Positions 51,021-62,100 of a stretch of 64,000 nt of DNA are shown one piece after another. The first letter of the stretch is position 1, and every line of letters starts with the position of its first letter. The translations under genes were made by a program, and so were the position numbers. The DNA is from an uncultured Eggerthella sp. Lineage in GTDB: Bacteria > Actinomycetota > Coriobacteriia > Coriobacteriales > Eggerthellaceae. The stretch is from assembly GCA_900542065.1 (NCBI GenBank), contig UQLU01000003.1:1-64000 (forward strand), read 5' to 3'. The notes under the pieces were generated by a model that saw only the letters and a list, made by a program, of their open reading frames with translations, was not told where the DNA came from and made no database searches.

Positions 51021-51095
51021 TGGAGCGGGCGACGGGAATCGAACCCGCGTCACAAGCTTGGGAAGCTTGGGTAATAACCATTATACGACGCCCGC
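51021..51095 (-). tRNA. tRNA-Gly (anticodon CCC)
   Basis: This 75-nt cloverleaf has acceptor GCGGGCG paired with CGCCCGC, discriminator U (as in bacterial tRNA-Gly) and an encoded CCA. The anticodon stem CAAGC/GCTTG encloses TTCCCAA, giving CCC. The T-loop is GGTTCGATTCC. A terminator follows. Confidence 0.95.
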
Positions 51096-51180
51096 ATGTA
51101 GATAAAACACATCTTGAAATGCAGCTAGCAGTATAGCGCAGGATAATCGGATGCACAAAAAGCAACGATAAATCCCTATA

Positions 51181-52251
51181 TCACCTATCTTCCCAAGGGG
51201 TAATAACCACTTTCAGACAGCCATCATTTTGTGCTTCAAATACACGGTACGCTTCCTCGATATCGTTAAGGGCAAATCGCTTTGATATCAAACAGTTCGT
51301 ATTTAGCTTTCCCTGCTCGATCAATGCCATAACTTCATCAAGTCCACTTGCATCTACCCCACCTGTTTTAAAGGTAAGATTCTTTCCATACATACTAGGT
51401 AACGGTAAAACTTGAGGTGTTTCATACATAGCAGAAATCACCACCGTTGCATTGGGGCGAGCTATACGCCAAGCCATATCAAAGGTGGTTTTTCCTTCCG
51501 CTGCTTCAATAACTGCATCAGCACCACGTCCTTGGGTGAGCACCTTCACTACTGTTTCGAGCGCATCGAACGAATTGTTTGCGGGATTAATGGTTTTTGG
51601 GTTAATGGTTTTATCCGCTAGTCCCTGCTCAGATGCAAGCAGCAAGCGTTTATCATTGATATCGAACGCAATAATTTGAGCAGGATTTTTCAAACGCGCA
51701 CACATCATGGTGGTCAACCCCACCGATCCCGCGCCAATAACAGCAACTGAAGAACCTTCTTCTATATCAGCAATGTTGGCACCCCACCAACCAGTTGCCA
51801 AAATATCGCCCAAGAACAACGCAGATTCATCGGATACCGAATTGGGAATTATCGTGCAAGTGTTATCTGCAAAGGGAACGCGCACATATTCTGCCTGACA
51901 GCCATCAATACGACAGCCAAGTTCCCAGCCGCCTTGCGTGCAATTATTCACCCAACCACGTTTACAGAAATAACACTCACCACAGAAGGTTTCGCAATTT
52001 ACCGCTACTCGATCGCCTGGTTTCAAATTCGAAACCGCCGAACCAACTTCTTCTATTACCCCTACGAATTCATGTCCTAAAACAGTATTGGGCAGTGCTC
52101 GCGGAACAACACCTTTAAGAATATGTAAGTCGCTTGTACAGATAGTAGAACGCGTCACCCGTACAACGGCATCGCTTGACTCCTCGATTGATGGGTTTGG
52201 TCGGTCCTGCAGAGAGATAGACCCTTTGCCATCGTGAACAAGCGCTTTCAT
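51181..52251 (-). CDS. zinc-dependent alcohol dehydrogenase family protein
   Basis: A 356-residue MDR enzyme. The catalytic zinc site uses Cys in STICTSDLHI and His-Glu in GHEFVGVIEEVGS. The structural zinc loop is CGECYFCKRGWVNNC. The Rossmann motif is VAVIGAGSVGLTTMMCAR, with an Asp after the second strand that suggests NAD(H). It resembles secondary alcohol or sorbitol dehydrogenases; the substrate is not determined. The ATG at 52251 has GGGGGAT upstream and gives the typical start MKALVHDGKG. Confidence 0.9.
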   Translation of the reverse strand: MKALVHDGKGSISLQDRPNPSIEESSDAVVRVTRSTICTSDLHILKGVVPRALPNTVLGHEFVGVIEEVGSAVSNLKPGDRVAVNCETFCGECYFCKRGWVNNCTQGGWELGCRIDGCQAEYVRVPFADNTCTIIPNSVSDESALFLGDILATGWWGANIADIEEGSSVAVIGAGSVGLTTMMCARLKNPAQIIAFDINDKRLLLASEQGLADKTINPKTINPANNSFDALETVVKVLTQGRGADAVIEAAEGKTTFDMAWRIARPNATVVISAMYETPQVLPLPSMYGKNLTFKTGGVDASGLDEVMALIEQGKLNTNCLISKRFALNDIEEAYRVFEAQNDGCLKVVITPWEDR

Positions 52252-52706
52252 ATCAATCCCCCATAACACTATCAATATCGCATGAGGTCATTGTAGTACA
52301 CGCCGAAATGTCGCATGAAAAAGTCTCGCCATGTAAATGACGAGACTTTTTGAACAGCGAAAGCTTGTGAGCTGAGTAATTGGTATTGGCTTTTGTTGAA
52401 ACAAACGACCTGTATACTCATCTCTTAATTGCGGAGTCATGTGCCGCAAAGCCATCTGTAGCACTATTCTCATCAGATGTGAACTTTTTTTTCTTCAGTT
52501 ATTACAAAAATGAAAAATGTCTTGCGCTAAATAAGAAACTTTGTACCAAATCGAGCAATTTTTAGCATCTTTGTGAAAAACGCACGGGTTTTCTCATATA
52601 ATTCACTCCCGCTTAACACTACGTTAAAGAGCCTATCTGTTTGTCGCATCACTTTTTTCGGCTATGATGGTTCCTTGTTATCGATATAGAAAGAGATGTT
52701 GCACTT
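52252..52706. other. 455-bp gap with hairpins and AT-rich ldh upstream region
   Basis: A perfect AAAAAGTCTCG/CGAGACTTTTT stem (52318-52328 with 52341-52351) could terminate in either direction, yet no gene clearly ends there. A CATCTG/CAGATG hairpin near 52456-52482 is followed by eight Ts at 52486-52493 on the plus strand. Short frames here (e.g. 52288-52473 minus) are not convincing. An unannotated small RNA is possible. Confidence 0.4.
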
Positions 52707-53663
52707 ATGATCAACACGATTCAACAGAGAAAAGTTGCTGTTATTGGCTGCGGCTTCGTAGGTTCCACCTGCGCATTTAGTCTAATGCAATCAAGCTTAT
52801 TTTCAGAAATGGTACTCATAGATGTAAATACCGCAAGAGCAGAAGGCGAAGCTCTCGATATTGCTCATGGAGTGCCCTACTATAGCCCCATGAATATCTA
52901 TGCGGGCACGTACGAAGATTTGGCTGACGCATCTATTGTTGTTATTGCTGCAGGAGCAAATCAAAAACCTGGTGAAACACGCCTCGACCTGCTGCAAACC
53001 AATGTTTCCATTCTCAAAGAAGTGGTTTCTTCCATAATGAAACAGCACTTTAACGGCATCATTGTTGTTGTTTCTAACCCCGTTGATATTTTGACTCAGG
53101 TTGTTATGAAACTCTCGGGACTTCCTAAAGAGCGCGTTATGGGTTCTGGTACGGTTTTGGACAGCGCACGCTTGAAGTACATCCTTGGTCATACCTTAGA
53201 TGTTGACCCTCGTCACGTTCATGCGCGTATTATTGGCGAACATGGCGACAGCGAATTGGCAGCATGGAGTCTGGCAAATGTTTCAGGGATCCATATCGAT
53301 GATTTCTTCCGTCTTCGTGGATTTGATGACCCTCAGGCCATGCGCAAGCAAATAGAAGATGAAGTACGCAACAGCGCTTACGAAATCATCGAAAAGAAGC
53401 GCGCAACCTATTTTGGTATTGCACCTTCTGTTACGCGTATTTGCGAAGCTATTATCCGTGACGAAAAGTCCATCATGACAGTATCAAACTATTGGCCAGA
53501 ACTTCATGGTGTTAAAGACGTAGTAATGAGCATGCCTGCAATTATTGGTAGTTCAGGAGTAGAATTCCAAATTCCTCTGCATCTGAATGAAGAAGAAACC
53601 AAGCATCTACAAGAATCAGCGCAAACTCTTAAAAACACCCTTAATCAAGTATCATTTGAATAA
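52707..53663 (+). CDS. ldh: L-lactate dehydrogenase
   Basis: A 318-residue NAD enzyme reducing pyruvate to lactate. The Rossmann motif is VAVIGCGFVGSTCAFSLM. The substrate loop GANQKPGETRLDLL has Gln at the specificity position, as in lactate rather than malate dehydrogenases. The catalytic His lies in GEHGDSE. It gives the cell a fermentative NADH sink. A weak GAGATG lies upstream of the start. It is monocistronic with a strong terminator. Confidence 0.93.
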   Translation: MINTIQQRKVAVIGCGFVGSTCAFSLMQSSLFSEMVLIDVNTARAEGEALDIAHGVPYYSPMNIYAGTYEDLADASIVVIAAGANQKPGETRLDLLQTNVSILKEVVSSIMKQHFNGIIVVVSNPVDILTQVVMKLSGLPKERVMGSGTVLDSARLKYILGHTLDVDPRHVHARIIGEHGDSELAAWSLANVSGIHIDDFFRLRGFDDPQAMRKQIEDEVRNSAYEIIEKKRATYFGIAPSVTRICEAIIRDEKSIMTVSNYWPELHGVKDVVMSMPAIIGSSGVEFQIPLHLNEEETKHLQESAQTLKNTLNQVSFE

Positions 53664-53667
53664 CATG

Positions 53668-53700
53668 AAGCCCAAGGAATATTCCTTGGGCTTCTTTTTT
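53668..53700 (+). terminator. intrinsic terminator of ldh
   Basis: A 26-nt perfect palindrome centred at 53680/53681 is followed by CTTTTTT, just after the ldh stop. Confidence 0.93.
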
Positions 53701-53749
53701 AGCTTTATCGTGTTGCCTTATTAGTTTGGGCTAATACGTAACTTCACCC

Positions 53750-56700
53750 TTAAATACTCTTCAAAACCGCCATGATGAACTTCGAAGCTTCCTTAAGTGC
53801 TTCAGGATCAAGGTTTTCAACAATATCGTTTTCTGCAGAATACAGTGCCGTATTGCCATCACCCATACCAGCAACGGTAAATGCCTGAACACCGCGCGAC
53901 ATTGCAATCGTAGCTGGTGTTTCACGACGCGTCAGCGGAGTAGCATGATAGGTCACGCCAGAACGTTCAGATGCTTGACGCACAAAACGCTTAATACGAG
54001 ACGAAGGACGATGAGTCTTGAACGTTTCGCTTTCCTGATCAATAACCGAAAGGGTACCTGCACCAAGCGCTTCAAGATTGATAATAACCGCGCCCTTCAT
54101 TTCGTCAGCGTGTTCATCCAAGAACGCAGTAATGCCTGAATGAGAATACTGTTCCGCACCAAGCGCAACAAACCAAACTTCGGTGTCAATGTCAGGATGA
54201 CGGAAGTCTTGCAATTTGCGCAGTTCGCGATTGATCTGTTCAGCTGTAGTAACGTCGCCATCAATACGAATAGAAGGATTTACTTCCACAAAGTCATCTT
54301 CTACAGGATCTACTGCGTCCATTACTTCATCATGCAAAACATCTTGCTCTTCTGGCACATAATCATCGGCTTTATTCTGGAACTTCTTAAGACGGCTTAA
54401 TGAGAATGCACCGCCGTTCCAGCCTCGTCTGTTGTCAAAATCGGTATCGTGATAATCGATATCAACAAAGCCATCGTTGTTAGCAGCAGGGGCTTTCGTG
54501 GTTGATCCAGCTGTTGGAGCAGTTCCTTCATCCTGACGGAAGCTCGACCAATCGCCACGTGCCTTGCCTACGCTGCGTGCATCGTAGGAATCATCTACAT
54601 CTACCCAGTCGTTAACGGAGACATCTTCTTGCTTATTCTTCTTCTTGCGGAAGCGTCCGAACAGACGACCAGCACGAGATTTTGGCATATCGACATAGCC
54701 GCGACCAGCGTAAGCGCCCGTTTCGGTATAGTCCTCATCATAAGCAGAATCATCAGCGTCATCGATGTAACGCTCTTCAGGCGCAACATCGGCAACTAAT
54801 TCATCTCCAACAGGAGCAAATGATCCAGTTCCTCCGACGGTAGAGAACGAACCAGTTGCAGAAACTGCAGTATTGGCAGGAGCGGACGCATCCAAGGATG
54901 GTAAGTTCAAACCAAAGGTGTCTTTTTGCTCTACTTCAACAGGAGCACTACTGTTGGTATCGCCAATGCGAGGAAGCATGTTGGACAACAATGCTTTAGA
55001 TCCTGCTTTGGTGCTTTCATTTGTTTCCGCCATAGGGGCACGCTGTTTAGCTCCTTCACCAGAAGCAGCATGAGGAGCAACAACATCAGGCAAAACAATT
55101 ACTTGGCGCTTTGCGTGATGTTCGGCCTCTATTTCATCGGCAGAAGGAATCTGAGGGATCATGGTTTCCATGCCCATAATAGGTGAAGCAACCTGGACAG
55201 AATCCTCTTTTTCAGCGCGAGGCTCAATTACTGGCTCATGAGCACTTGCCTCTTGAATAGCTTCCTGAATCTGCTCAGAAGAAACCTTTTGGGTTTCTTC
55301 GGCATCAAGAGCATGCTGATTAAGTGGTTGCTGTACTAAAGGCTGAGGCACATAGTTGTCCACATCGCCATAAATGTCGCGATCCTCAAATGCATCTTCT
55401 TCGGCGAGATCAGCTTCGTCGAACTGTTCTTTATTCATGAACTGAGATACATCGATTGGTGAAATTGCTGCCGTTTCACCAGGAGAAGCTACTGCAGCTT
55501 TTTCCTCTTCAGTTGCCTGGGTAGTATTAACAGATCCGAAGGAAGCAGTTTTCTCTTTAATATCTGCTTCCGCTGATTGGGCCTGTGAAACCTGAGGTTC
55601 CGTAGCTTGAGATTCAAGAACTTCTTCAGGTTCAGAAGTAGTATCAGGCGTACGTGAAGTAATCGACTTCAAGCGGGAAGCGAAAGCATGAGGGCCTGCC
55701 ACACTCTTGCGAACAGACTGAGACAAGCTATGTCCTGTACGCTTTTTCTGCTGTTTATCCTGAATCTGCTTGACTTCAGCTTCCTTTGGAATAACTTCGT
55801 CTGCCTCAAACGTATCTGCACTTGTAAGAGCAGATACATCAGTCTCTTCAAAGCTCTGTTCAAGAACTTCCGTATTACGCGCTGCAGGCTGTTCGCTCTG
55901 TTCAGAAACACTCGATTGAGCACGAGCCGCAGATTGCGCAGGAGCTTCTGGCGTTACTGCCGAGGCAACAGCTGGTTCAGGCGCGAGCTCTGTAGAAGTT
56001 CCCATGCTATCCAAAACTGTCTGAGTTGAATCGGAGATATGAGGTGCTTCAGTGGATTCAATTTCTGAACGAAGCGCTGCAAGGCGCGAAGCTAATTCTG
56101 GATTTTCGCTTACTGGTTCAGACAGGGAATCAACTTGCTGAGTGAAGCGATCTTCCAATTCACGCTGACGTTCGTTTTGGGTTTCCATTAAGTGAGCAGC
56201 TACGGTATCTGCGTAACGGGAGCGCGATACTTTATGAGGCTGGCTTTCTTCTGGCTTGTTCTTACGAGCCTTTTCTTGCGCAGCCTTTGCCCAAGCAGGA
56301 GTTCTATCAATAGGAGCAGATGCATAAGAAATGTTTTCCACTACTGACATAGGTGCAGGACGCTCGAAAGACGAAGTGTCGGAATAGGAATCAGCCGTCT
56401 GAAGAGGCTGTTCATCCGTCTGAATAGCTTCGCTTTCCTGTGACACCACTTGAGATTCATTTTCGGCTTGCTCATATTCTTCTACTCGAGAGCGAGGAGA
56501 AGGAGCAGCTGCTTCATTTGCATCCGCTTCTTCATCCATAGAAATCATGGTGCGGAAGCGGTCCTGCTTACGGGGAGCAACTTGAGGTGTTTCGCTTACC
56601 TCAAAGTGAACGCTTGAAACTGCCTCTTCATCAACAGGCTCAAGCCCACCGCCCTTTACAAGACGAGAAGAAATGTCCGTGACAGGAACCTTATCTGCAA

Positions 56701-57616
56701 CAGGCTTTCCTGTAAGCGCAGCAATTGCTGCTTTTGCGGCAGCAAGTGATTCTTGAGGACTCAGATTCGAATCGTATTCAAGCGAAGCGCCTTCTGGAAC
56801 TACACCCGCTGCACGAGCGGCAGATTCGCCGTGGACATAATTGCCTTCTTGCTTTGCGCGCTCAAGTGCTTCTTCATTACTTACAAGACCGTTGCCTACC
56901 TGACGAGCAACGTCCAATAAAACCGAAACACCTGCTGCATTGTTATTCGCAGACTGACTATAAGGTGCCACCATATGCATACCAGCTCGAGCAAGCGGTA
57001 TAACAAACAAAATTGCACAAATAACCAGAAGGAACACCAAAATCGATGACATAGCTCCTGTATCTGTGGCAAAAATGGTCATTCGGAAGAATAGAACAAC
57101 CGCTGCTACCGCCAAAGCGATAACTGATGCCTTATTCAAAATAGGAAGAATTCCCGCTACAGGCAATTCTTCTTCTTTCAGTACTTTTCCTGTGTCATAA
57201 TTAGCCACCAAAATAACCTTACGACGGCGGGTAACGCCACCCATAGGGGTAGGTTGATATTTAGCAACTATGTTCTGGCTAGCTCCCGTACGCAAAAAAC
57301 GAGATAAAACAGGTTTATTAAATACTTCCAAGCCAAACAAAACAGCCGCTATTACTACAGCAATAAAGCAGGGTATTACCGCTATAGGCAAAACGATCGA
57401 AATAATTACTGCAACTAGCGCTAATCCGAAACATACAAAGGTAGGAATCAGATAATTGGTTACGCACTGAAAGTCTTCTATAACCGTAGTGAAGCCAGAT
57501 TCTTTTTGAATTTCTTCCGCTAGATACAGCGCTGCCTGTTGTTCTTCATCGGTTCCTGCTGGATGAGGACCAATCTCTTGAGATAGATGTACAACGTCAT
57601 CCATTATTTCAGCCAT
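53750..57616 (-). CDS. M28 peptidase-like membrane protein, degenerate, with a very long disordered insert
   Basis: A 1288-residue protein. Residues 1-45 resemble the start of M28 aminopeptidases (GPHPAGTDEEQQAALYLAEEI). Two hydrophobic hairpins (about 55-95 and 160-205) give about four helices. An M28-like core is interrupted after NNNAAGVSVLLDVARQVG by roughly 870 residues rich in Glu, Ser, Gln and Ala, then resumes at EVWFVALGAEQYSHSG. Zinc ligands seem lost: HxD reads NYD, the bridging Asp of the DNASG region reads Asn, the paired Glu reads EQ, and the last His (YHTP) reads YSAE. Probably not a peptidase; a scaffold role is conceivable. Confidence 0.7.
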   Translation of the reverse strand: MAEIMDDVVHLSQEIGPHPAGTDEEQQAALYLAEEIQKESGFTTVIEDFQCVTNYLIPTFVCFGLALVAVIISIVLPIAVIPCFIAVVIAAVLFGLEVFNKPVLSRFLRTGASQNIVAKYQPTPMGGVTRRRKVILVANYDTGKVLKEEELPVAGILPILNKASVIALAVAAVVLFFRMTIFATDTGAMSSILVFLLVICAILFVIPLARAGMHMVAPYSQSANNNAAGVSVLLDVARQVGNGLVSNEEALERAKQEGNYVHGESAARAAGVVPEGASLEYDSNLSPQESLAAAKAAIAALTGKPVADKVPVTDISSRLVKGGGLEPVDEEAVSSVHFEVSETPQVAPRKQDRFRTMISMDEEADANEAAAPSPRSRVEEYEQAENESQVVSQESEAIQTDEQPLQTADSYSDTSSFERPAPMSVVENISYASAPIDRTPAWAKAAQEKARKNKPEESQPHKVSRSRYADTVAAHLMETQNERQRELEDRFTQQVDSLSEPVSENPELASRLAALRSEIESTEAPHISDSTQTVLDSMGTSTELAPEPAVASAVTPEAPAQSAARAQSSVSEQSEQPAARNTEVLEQSFEETDVSALTSADTFEADEVIPKEAEVKQIQDKQQKKRTGHSLSQSVRKSVAGPHAFASRLKSITSRTPDTTSEPEEVLESQATEPQVSQAQSAEADIKEKTASFGSVNTTQATEEEKAAVASPGETAAISPIDVSQFMNKEQFDEADLAEEDAFEDRDIYGDVDNYVPQPLVQQPLNQHALDAEETQKVSSEQIQEAIQEASAHEPVIEPRAEKEDSVQVASPIMGMETMIPQIPSADEIEAEHHAKRQVIVLPDVVAPHAASGEGAKQRAPMAETNESTKAGSKALLSNMLPRIGDTNSSAPVEVEQKDTFGLNLPSLDASAPANTAVSATGSFSTVGGTGSFAPVGDELVADVAPEERYIDDADDSAYDEDYTETGAYAGRGYVDMPKSRAGRLFGRFRKKKNKQEDVSVNDWVDVDDSYDARSVGKARGDWSSFRQDEGTAPTAGSTTKAPAANNDGFVDIDYHDTDFDNRRGWNGGAFSLSRLKKFQNKADDYVPEEQDVLHDEVMDAVDPVEDDFVEVNPSIRIDGDVTTAEQINRELRKLQDFRHPDIDTEVWFVALGAEQYSHSGITAFLDEHADEMKGAVIINLEALGAGTLSVIDQESETFKTHRPSSRIKRFVRQASERSGVTYHATPLTRRETPATIAMSRGVQAFTVAGMGDGNTALYSAENDIVENLDPEALKEASKFIMAVLKSI

Positions 57617-57785
57617 GGAAGCCCCTTTAGTTATATGTTTGCACGCATGCTATGCGAAGCTAATTGTATATAGACCTTATAAGTATACGCCATTTCTATA
57701 CATGAGTTTTAATTCAACGTATATCGCACGTTGTCAGTTGAAGCTGTTCTTCTTTTCTTCATATTTTCCCTATATTCCACAAGAA

Positions 57786-59111
57786 CTAAGACGCTGTTCC
57801 TAGGTATTCGCGCAAAAATGCATCATGAGTAGCAGCATCTGAACGAGCTTTTTCGTAATTTTGGATAAGAGTTTCTTGCGAAGCAGCATAAGCATCAACG
57901 ACTATTTTCGTTAAATCACTGGGGAGCGATTCTGCGAGCTTACTCGCTTCGGCATCAGCCTTGTTATACGCATCATTATGAGACTCGGCAGTTGCTTTGT
58001 CTTGAATCAGAATAGCCGCATTGGAAGAGAGGGCCTCTCCCGCTGCTTCACTTTTCTTTTCAACATATTCCAGCAAGCTCTTGAAATCAGCTGAAGAATA
58101 GTATTCCTGAGCTTGCTCGATTAATGTTTTAGCTTCTTCGAACTTAGCCTTAGCTGAAGTGGTGTACTCCGTAGACTGAGCAACCGTGTCTTCGTTTGTA
58201 TTCGAAATAACCTGAGCCGATTGAGCTAAAAGTGCATTGCCTTCATCGATTGCATCTTGAGCTTTAACTACTTCATCGATCGCTTTCTTTGCGGCGATGT
58301 CATCATTAAGGCGTTGTTCTGCGAAATCGAGCATTGTTTCTCGTGAAACAATAGTGGCAAGCACGTGATCAGCTGCCTCTTTATCACGCTGAGAGCTCTC
58401 TAATTCATCTCGCGCTTTCTGAGCGTATGAACGTGCTGAATCAAGGTTATCTCGAACACCAGGTATCGATTTTTCTAAATTAGTTGCTGTTTCAATAGTG
58501 TCGTCATTAAAGGCTGACTGGAAATACGTATCTATAGCAACGGTTACTTCGTCACTTTTTTCAATAATGTCACATGCTTCATGCAACACACCTACGCTGG
58601 TACTCAAGCGAACTTGCTCTTGATAAAACCAATAAGCACCCATACCCGCAAAGGCAACGCAAATCATGACCACAACAGCAATGCTTACTTGGCGATAGCG
58701 TTTGCGGCGCTTTTGGCGCTGCGCAATTTCGGCTTGAGATTCTGCGCCAAGAAAAGAAGATTTCTTAGCCGATGATCCTGAATAAGAATGTTTTGATTCT
58801 TTGGTTTTGCGCTTACGCTCTTTCGTTTTACGCACTGAACCAAGAGATGAAGTCGAAGTAGTATCGTCTTGCGGAAGAGAAGAAGGTAGGGGCGCAGGCA
58901 AAGGTGAACTTTCGCTTTCTTTGCGATCTCTCCGCTGCCAAAACCTAAACTTACGAGGAGGTTCATCCAAATCAGCTACTTTTTGTTCTAAAACATTGAA
59001 CGAAATCTCGTTGGGCTTGCCCTGAGAAAACTCCTTCAAATGAAGAAACTTTCGCTCCTTCTGACCAAGGCCCCTACGTGGTTCATTCTTGTTCATCTTC
59101 GTTTTAGCCAC
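57786..59111 (-). CDS. membrane-anchored coiled-coil protein of unknown function
   Basis: About 441 residues. The cytosolic N-terminus (1-140) is basic and Ser/Lys/Arg-rich, followed by one membrane helix (about 145-168) and an extracytoplasmic domain of about 270 residues made of long helices rich in Ala, Glu, Asp and Lys. The GTG at 59111 has AGGTG at good distance; GTG at 59117 or ATG at 59096 are alternatives. It lies 22 bp after the helicase gene and 169 bp before the M28-like gene, so all three may be co-transcribed. No family is recognised. Confidence 0.75.
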   Translation of the reverse strand: MAKTKMNKNEPRRGLGQKERKFLHLKEFSQGKPNEISFNVLEQKVADLDEPPRKFRFWQRRDRKESESSPLPAPLPSSLPQDDTTSTSSLGSVRKTKERKRKTKESKHSYSGSSAKKSSFLGAESQAEIAQRQKRRKRYRQVSIAVVVMICVAFAGMGAYWFYQEQVRLSTSVGVLHEACDIIEKSDEVTVAIDTYFQSAFNDDTIETATNLEKSIPGVRDNLDSARSYAQKARDELESSQRDKEAADHVLATIVSRETMLDFAEQRLNDDIAAKKAIDEVVKAQDAIDEGNALLAQSAQVISNTNEDTVAQSTEYTTSAKAKFEEAKTLIEQAQEYYSSADFKSLLEYVEKKSEAAGEALSSNAAILIQDKATAESHNDAYNKADAEASKLAESLPSDLTKIVVDAYAASQETLIQNYEKARSDAATHDAFLREYLGTAS

Positions 59112-59133
59112 AAACACACCTACACTTCAATTC

Positions 59134-62100
59134 TTAGTATTCATCAGAAGGATTAGGTTTATCTGCAGCATGATGCAAGAAAACATCTTCTACAATTTCG
59201 TCGCATGTAAGATACGAAATAGAATGACTCGGCAATGAATTCAAGAACTTTTTGCCGTAATACTTTGTAATAAGGCGCTTGTCTGCCAAAACAACTATTC
59301 CTTTATCGGTTGCCGTTCTAATGAGACGACCCACCGCTTGCTTTACTTCTATTACTGCCGCGGGCAAAGAATAATGTGCCCAGGCACGATCATCTCGTTG
59401 CTGACGTTCGCATGATAGCGGATCGGTTGGCAATCCGAAAGGCAGCTTAGGAATAACCACCCCTTTCAAGGTGGAACCAGGAGCATCAAATCCCTCCCAG
59501 AAGCTCTTTAAAGCGAATAAGCTTAAATGCTCGTCTTTTAAGAAATCATCCTTAAGCCCTTTAACGGAAACACCCCATTTTTGGCAAACTAACCGTAAAT
59601 TGTCTTCCTTTAAAGCAGGTCTTACCGCTTCAAAGCAATGTTCCATTTCGCGTCTATTCGTAAATAACGTAAGCAAGGAACCATTTTGAGCTCGGTGTAA
59701 TTTAATTAAAAAGTTTTGCAGTGCTTCTAAGTATCCAGGGTCTTGAGGCTCGGGCATATCAGTTGGAACATAAACCTGCATATTAGTATCGAAATCGAAG
59801 CTTGATTCCACCTGAAGCGTAGCTGCTTGCGATTCTTCAGATTCATTAAAGCCTATTGACTTGTTGAACGCATCAAACTGACCATCAATCGACAGCGTTG
59901 CCGAAGCGTAAATCACGCTACGCGTTTCTGCATAGAGTGATTCATTAAGAGATTTGCCAACATCAAGCGGTTGGACACTAAATACTTCACCAAGGATGCC
60001 TTTTGTTCTATTCAAGCGAACTGAATACACCAGGTTGTCACTTTCATGGAAGAAAATTACCTCTAGGCATTCATATAATTCACGAAGTTCAAGCGCAACT
60101 AATGCCAATTCGCGCTGAGCAGAAGAAGTATCATCCATCTGTTCTGCATACGCAACAATATCGCGTGTTGCCTTAATGAGCTTTTCTAGGGTGTCATACA
60201 GCGATCGCGCACAGCTTCGCACCCCTTGAAAGGTTTCTCCATGACGAATTTCAGTATTTAGCCACAAATCGAACCACTCATACCCACGTGAGCGAGATTT
60301 CTGGTCAAACACCAATAAATCTTTTGCGCTAAGGCAAAACTCTTCTGCCGCAAGAGCGAAAGCTCCTGCTTCAGCTTGAGCTTTTGCAATAAGGGCATCA
60401 TAGAGCGCTTGTCCTTCTTCCGGAGCCTGTGCGCTGCGTTTTACTCGTGTCAAGACATTAGTTGATGCCGAATCACTGGTAACTCGCTGTACCAAAGATT
60501 GAATTTCATTGCTTGATACCGACAACGAGAAGGCACGACGCGCTTCTGCCTCTGCCCCATGCGCCTCATCAACAACCCAATACCGAATAGGAGGTAACAA
60601 ACCGCCTTCAAAGCGTACATCCCAGAACAATAAGCTGTGATTAGTAACTACTACATCACAACGCTGCGCCTGTTCGCGCGCCCCGTGGACAAAGCAGGAA
60701 CGACCAAAAAAAGGACACTTTCTGCGCAAGCATTCTGCACTGCTTGTAGTAATTCGTTTTCGAGGAATTGCGCGGTAATCAATCTTTAGCGCATCCATAT
60801 CGTCGTAGTCGCTTTGCTCTACAAACGACAAAAGCGCAGCTAACGAAGGTGTCTGATCGATTGGTTGCTTTTTATATACGATGGTCTTAGGGCCCTGATT
60901 TACCAGTGTTTCTATTTTACGCAAGCAGGGATAATGACTAAATCCTTTCAGAGGAGCATAGGTTATTCCAAGCGCTTTGTGCAAAAGAGGCAATTCTTTA
61001 TGAACAAGCTGATCAAGAAGCGCATTAGTTTTCGTAGCAACACCAACAGTAATGCCATTCTCTTTTGCCGCATACGCAAGAGGAATAAGATATGCCATCG
61101 ATTTACCAACGCCTGTTCCCGCCTCAACCGCTAAATTGCGCGAATGAGAAAGTGCTTCATGAATTGCGAGCGCCATTTCTCGCTGCTCATCACGGGTTTC
61201 ATAATCTTCATAGAGCGATCCGAGTAACCCCTCTGGAGAAAAAGCTTTTTCGATAACCGCTTTATCTACAAACGAGAGCACACGAGGTGCTACTTCTGCA
61301 GCGTCATGTGTACCTTGATTTTTATAGGAAGCATCTACGGCACCTTCTTCGTTTTCTCCTTTGAGCGTAGTGGTGCCGACGTTTGCGTCTACAGCGTCAT
61401 TGGTATCGAGTTGCTTACCTGTGTCTGCATCGGATACATCCGAATACACCCCGCTTGCGGGACTGTTTGCGTCGGGTCGCATAGGAGCAAGATTTTTAGA
61501 AAGCGATTCTTTGCGATGTACTCTTATGTTGTAGACCTTGTCTTTTGTTTCTTCCCATTGTTGAGGATCGGCAAGCTGACGGAATACATAAGCAGTATTC
61601 CAGTCCTCAACTTCACTCATAGCTCCGATTGCGCAAATGAGAGGTTGAGGCAAGGTTGCCACTGCAGCAAGCAATACGCGGTAAACCAAGCAAGTCGCAG
61701 CAACATCATCATCTGCTCTATGAGTCGAATCAGGTCCTCCGAAAGCGCGGACTAAATCTAATAATCTATGCGAAGCAAATCGCGGAAGAGCAATACGTGC
61801 TAAATCGAGTGAATCGATCCAACGATTTTGCTTTAGCGATTCTCCTGCAGGACGCTTAGTAACAAAGGTTCGATCGAAATTTGCATTATGAGCTACAAGA
61901 TCAGAATTACCCACAAACTCAACCAAGCCACGCAGTGCTTCATCGGGGTCAGGCGCGTCTGCTACATCGCTATCACTAATGTTGGTAAGATGCGCAACAT
62001 CTTCTGGTATTTGTTTACCAGGGTTAACAAAAGTGATATACCAGCCAACAATTTCCCCATGGACCATTCGTGCCGCAGCAATTTGGATAAGTTCGTCATG

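Noticed and set aside
52288..52473. 61-codon minus-strand frame upstream of the alcohol dehydrogenase
   Set aside because: It spans a perfect terminator-like stem and has no convincing SD.
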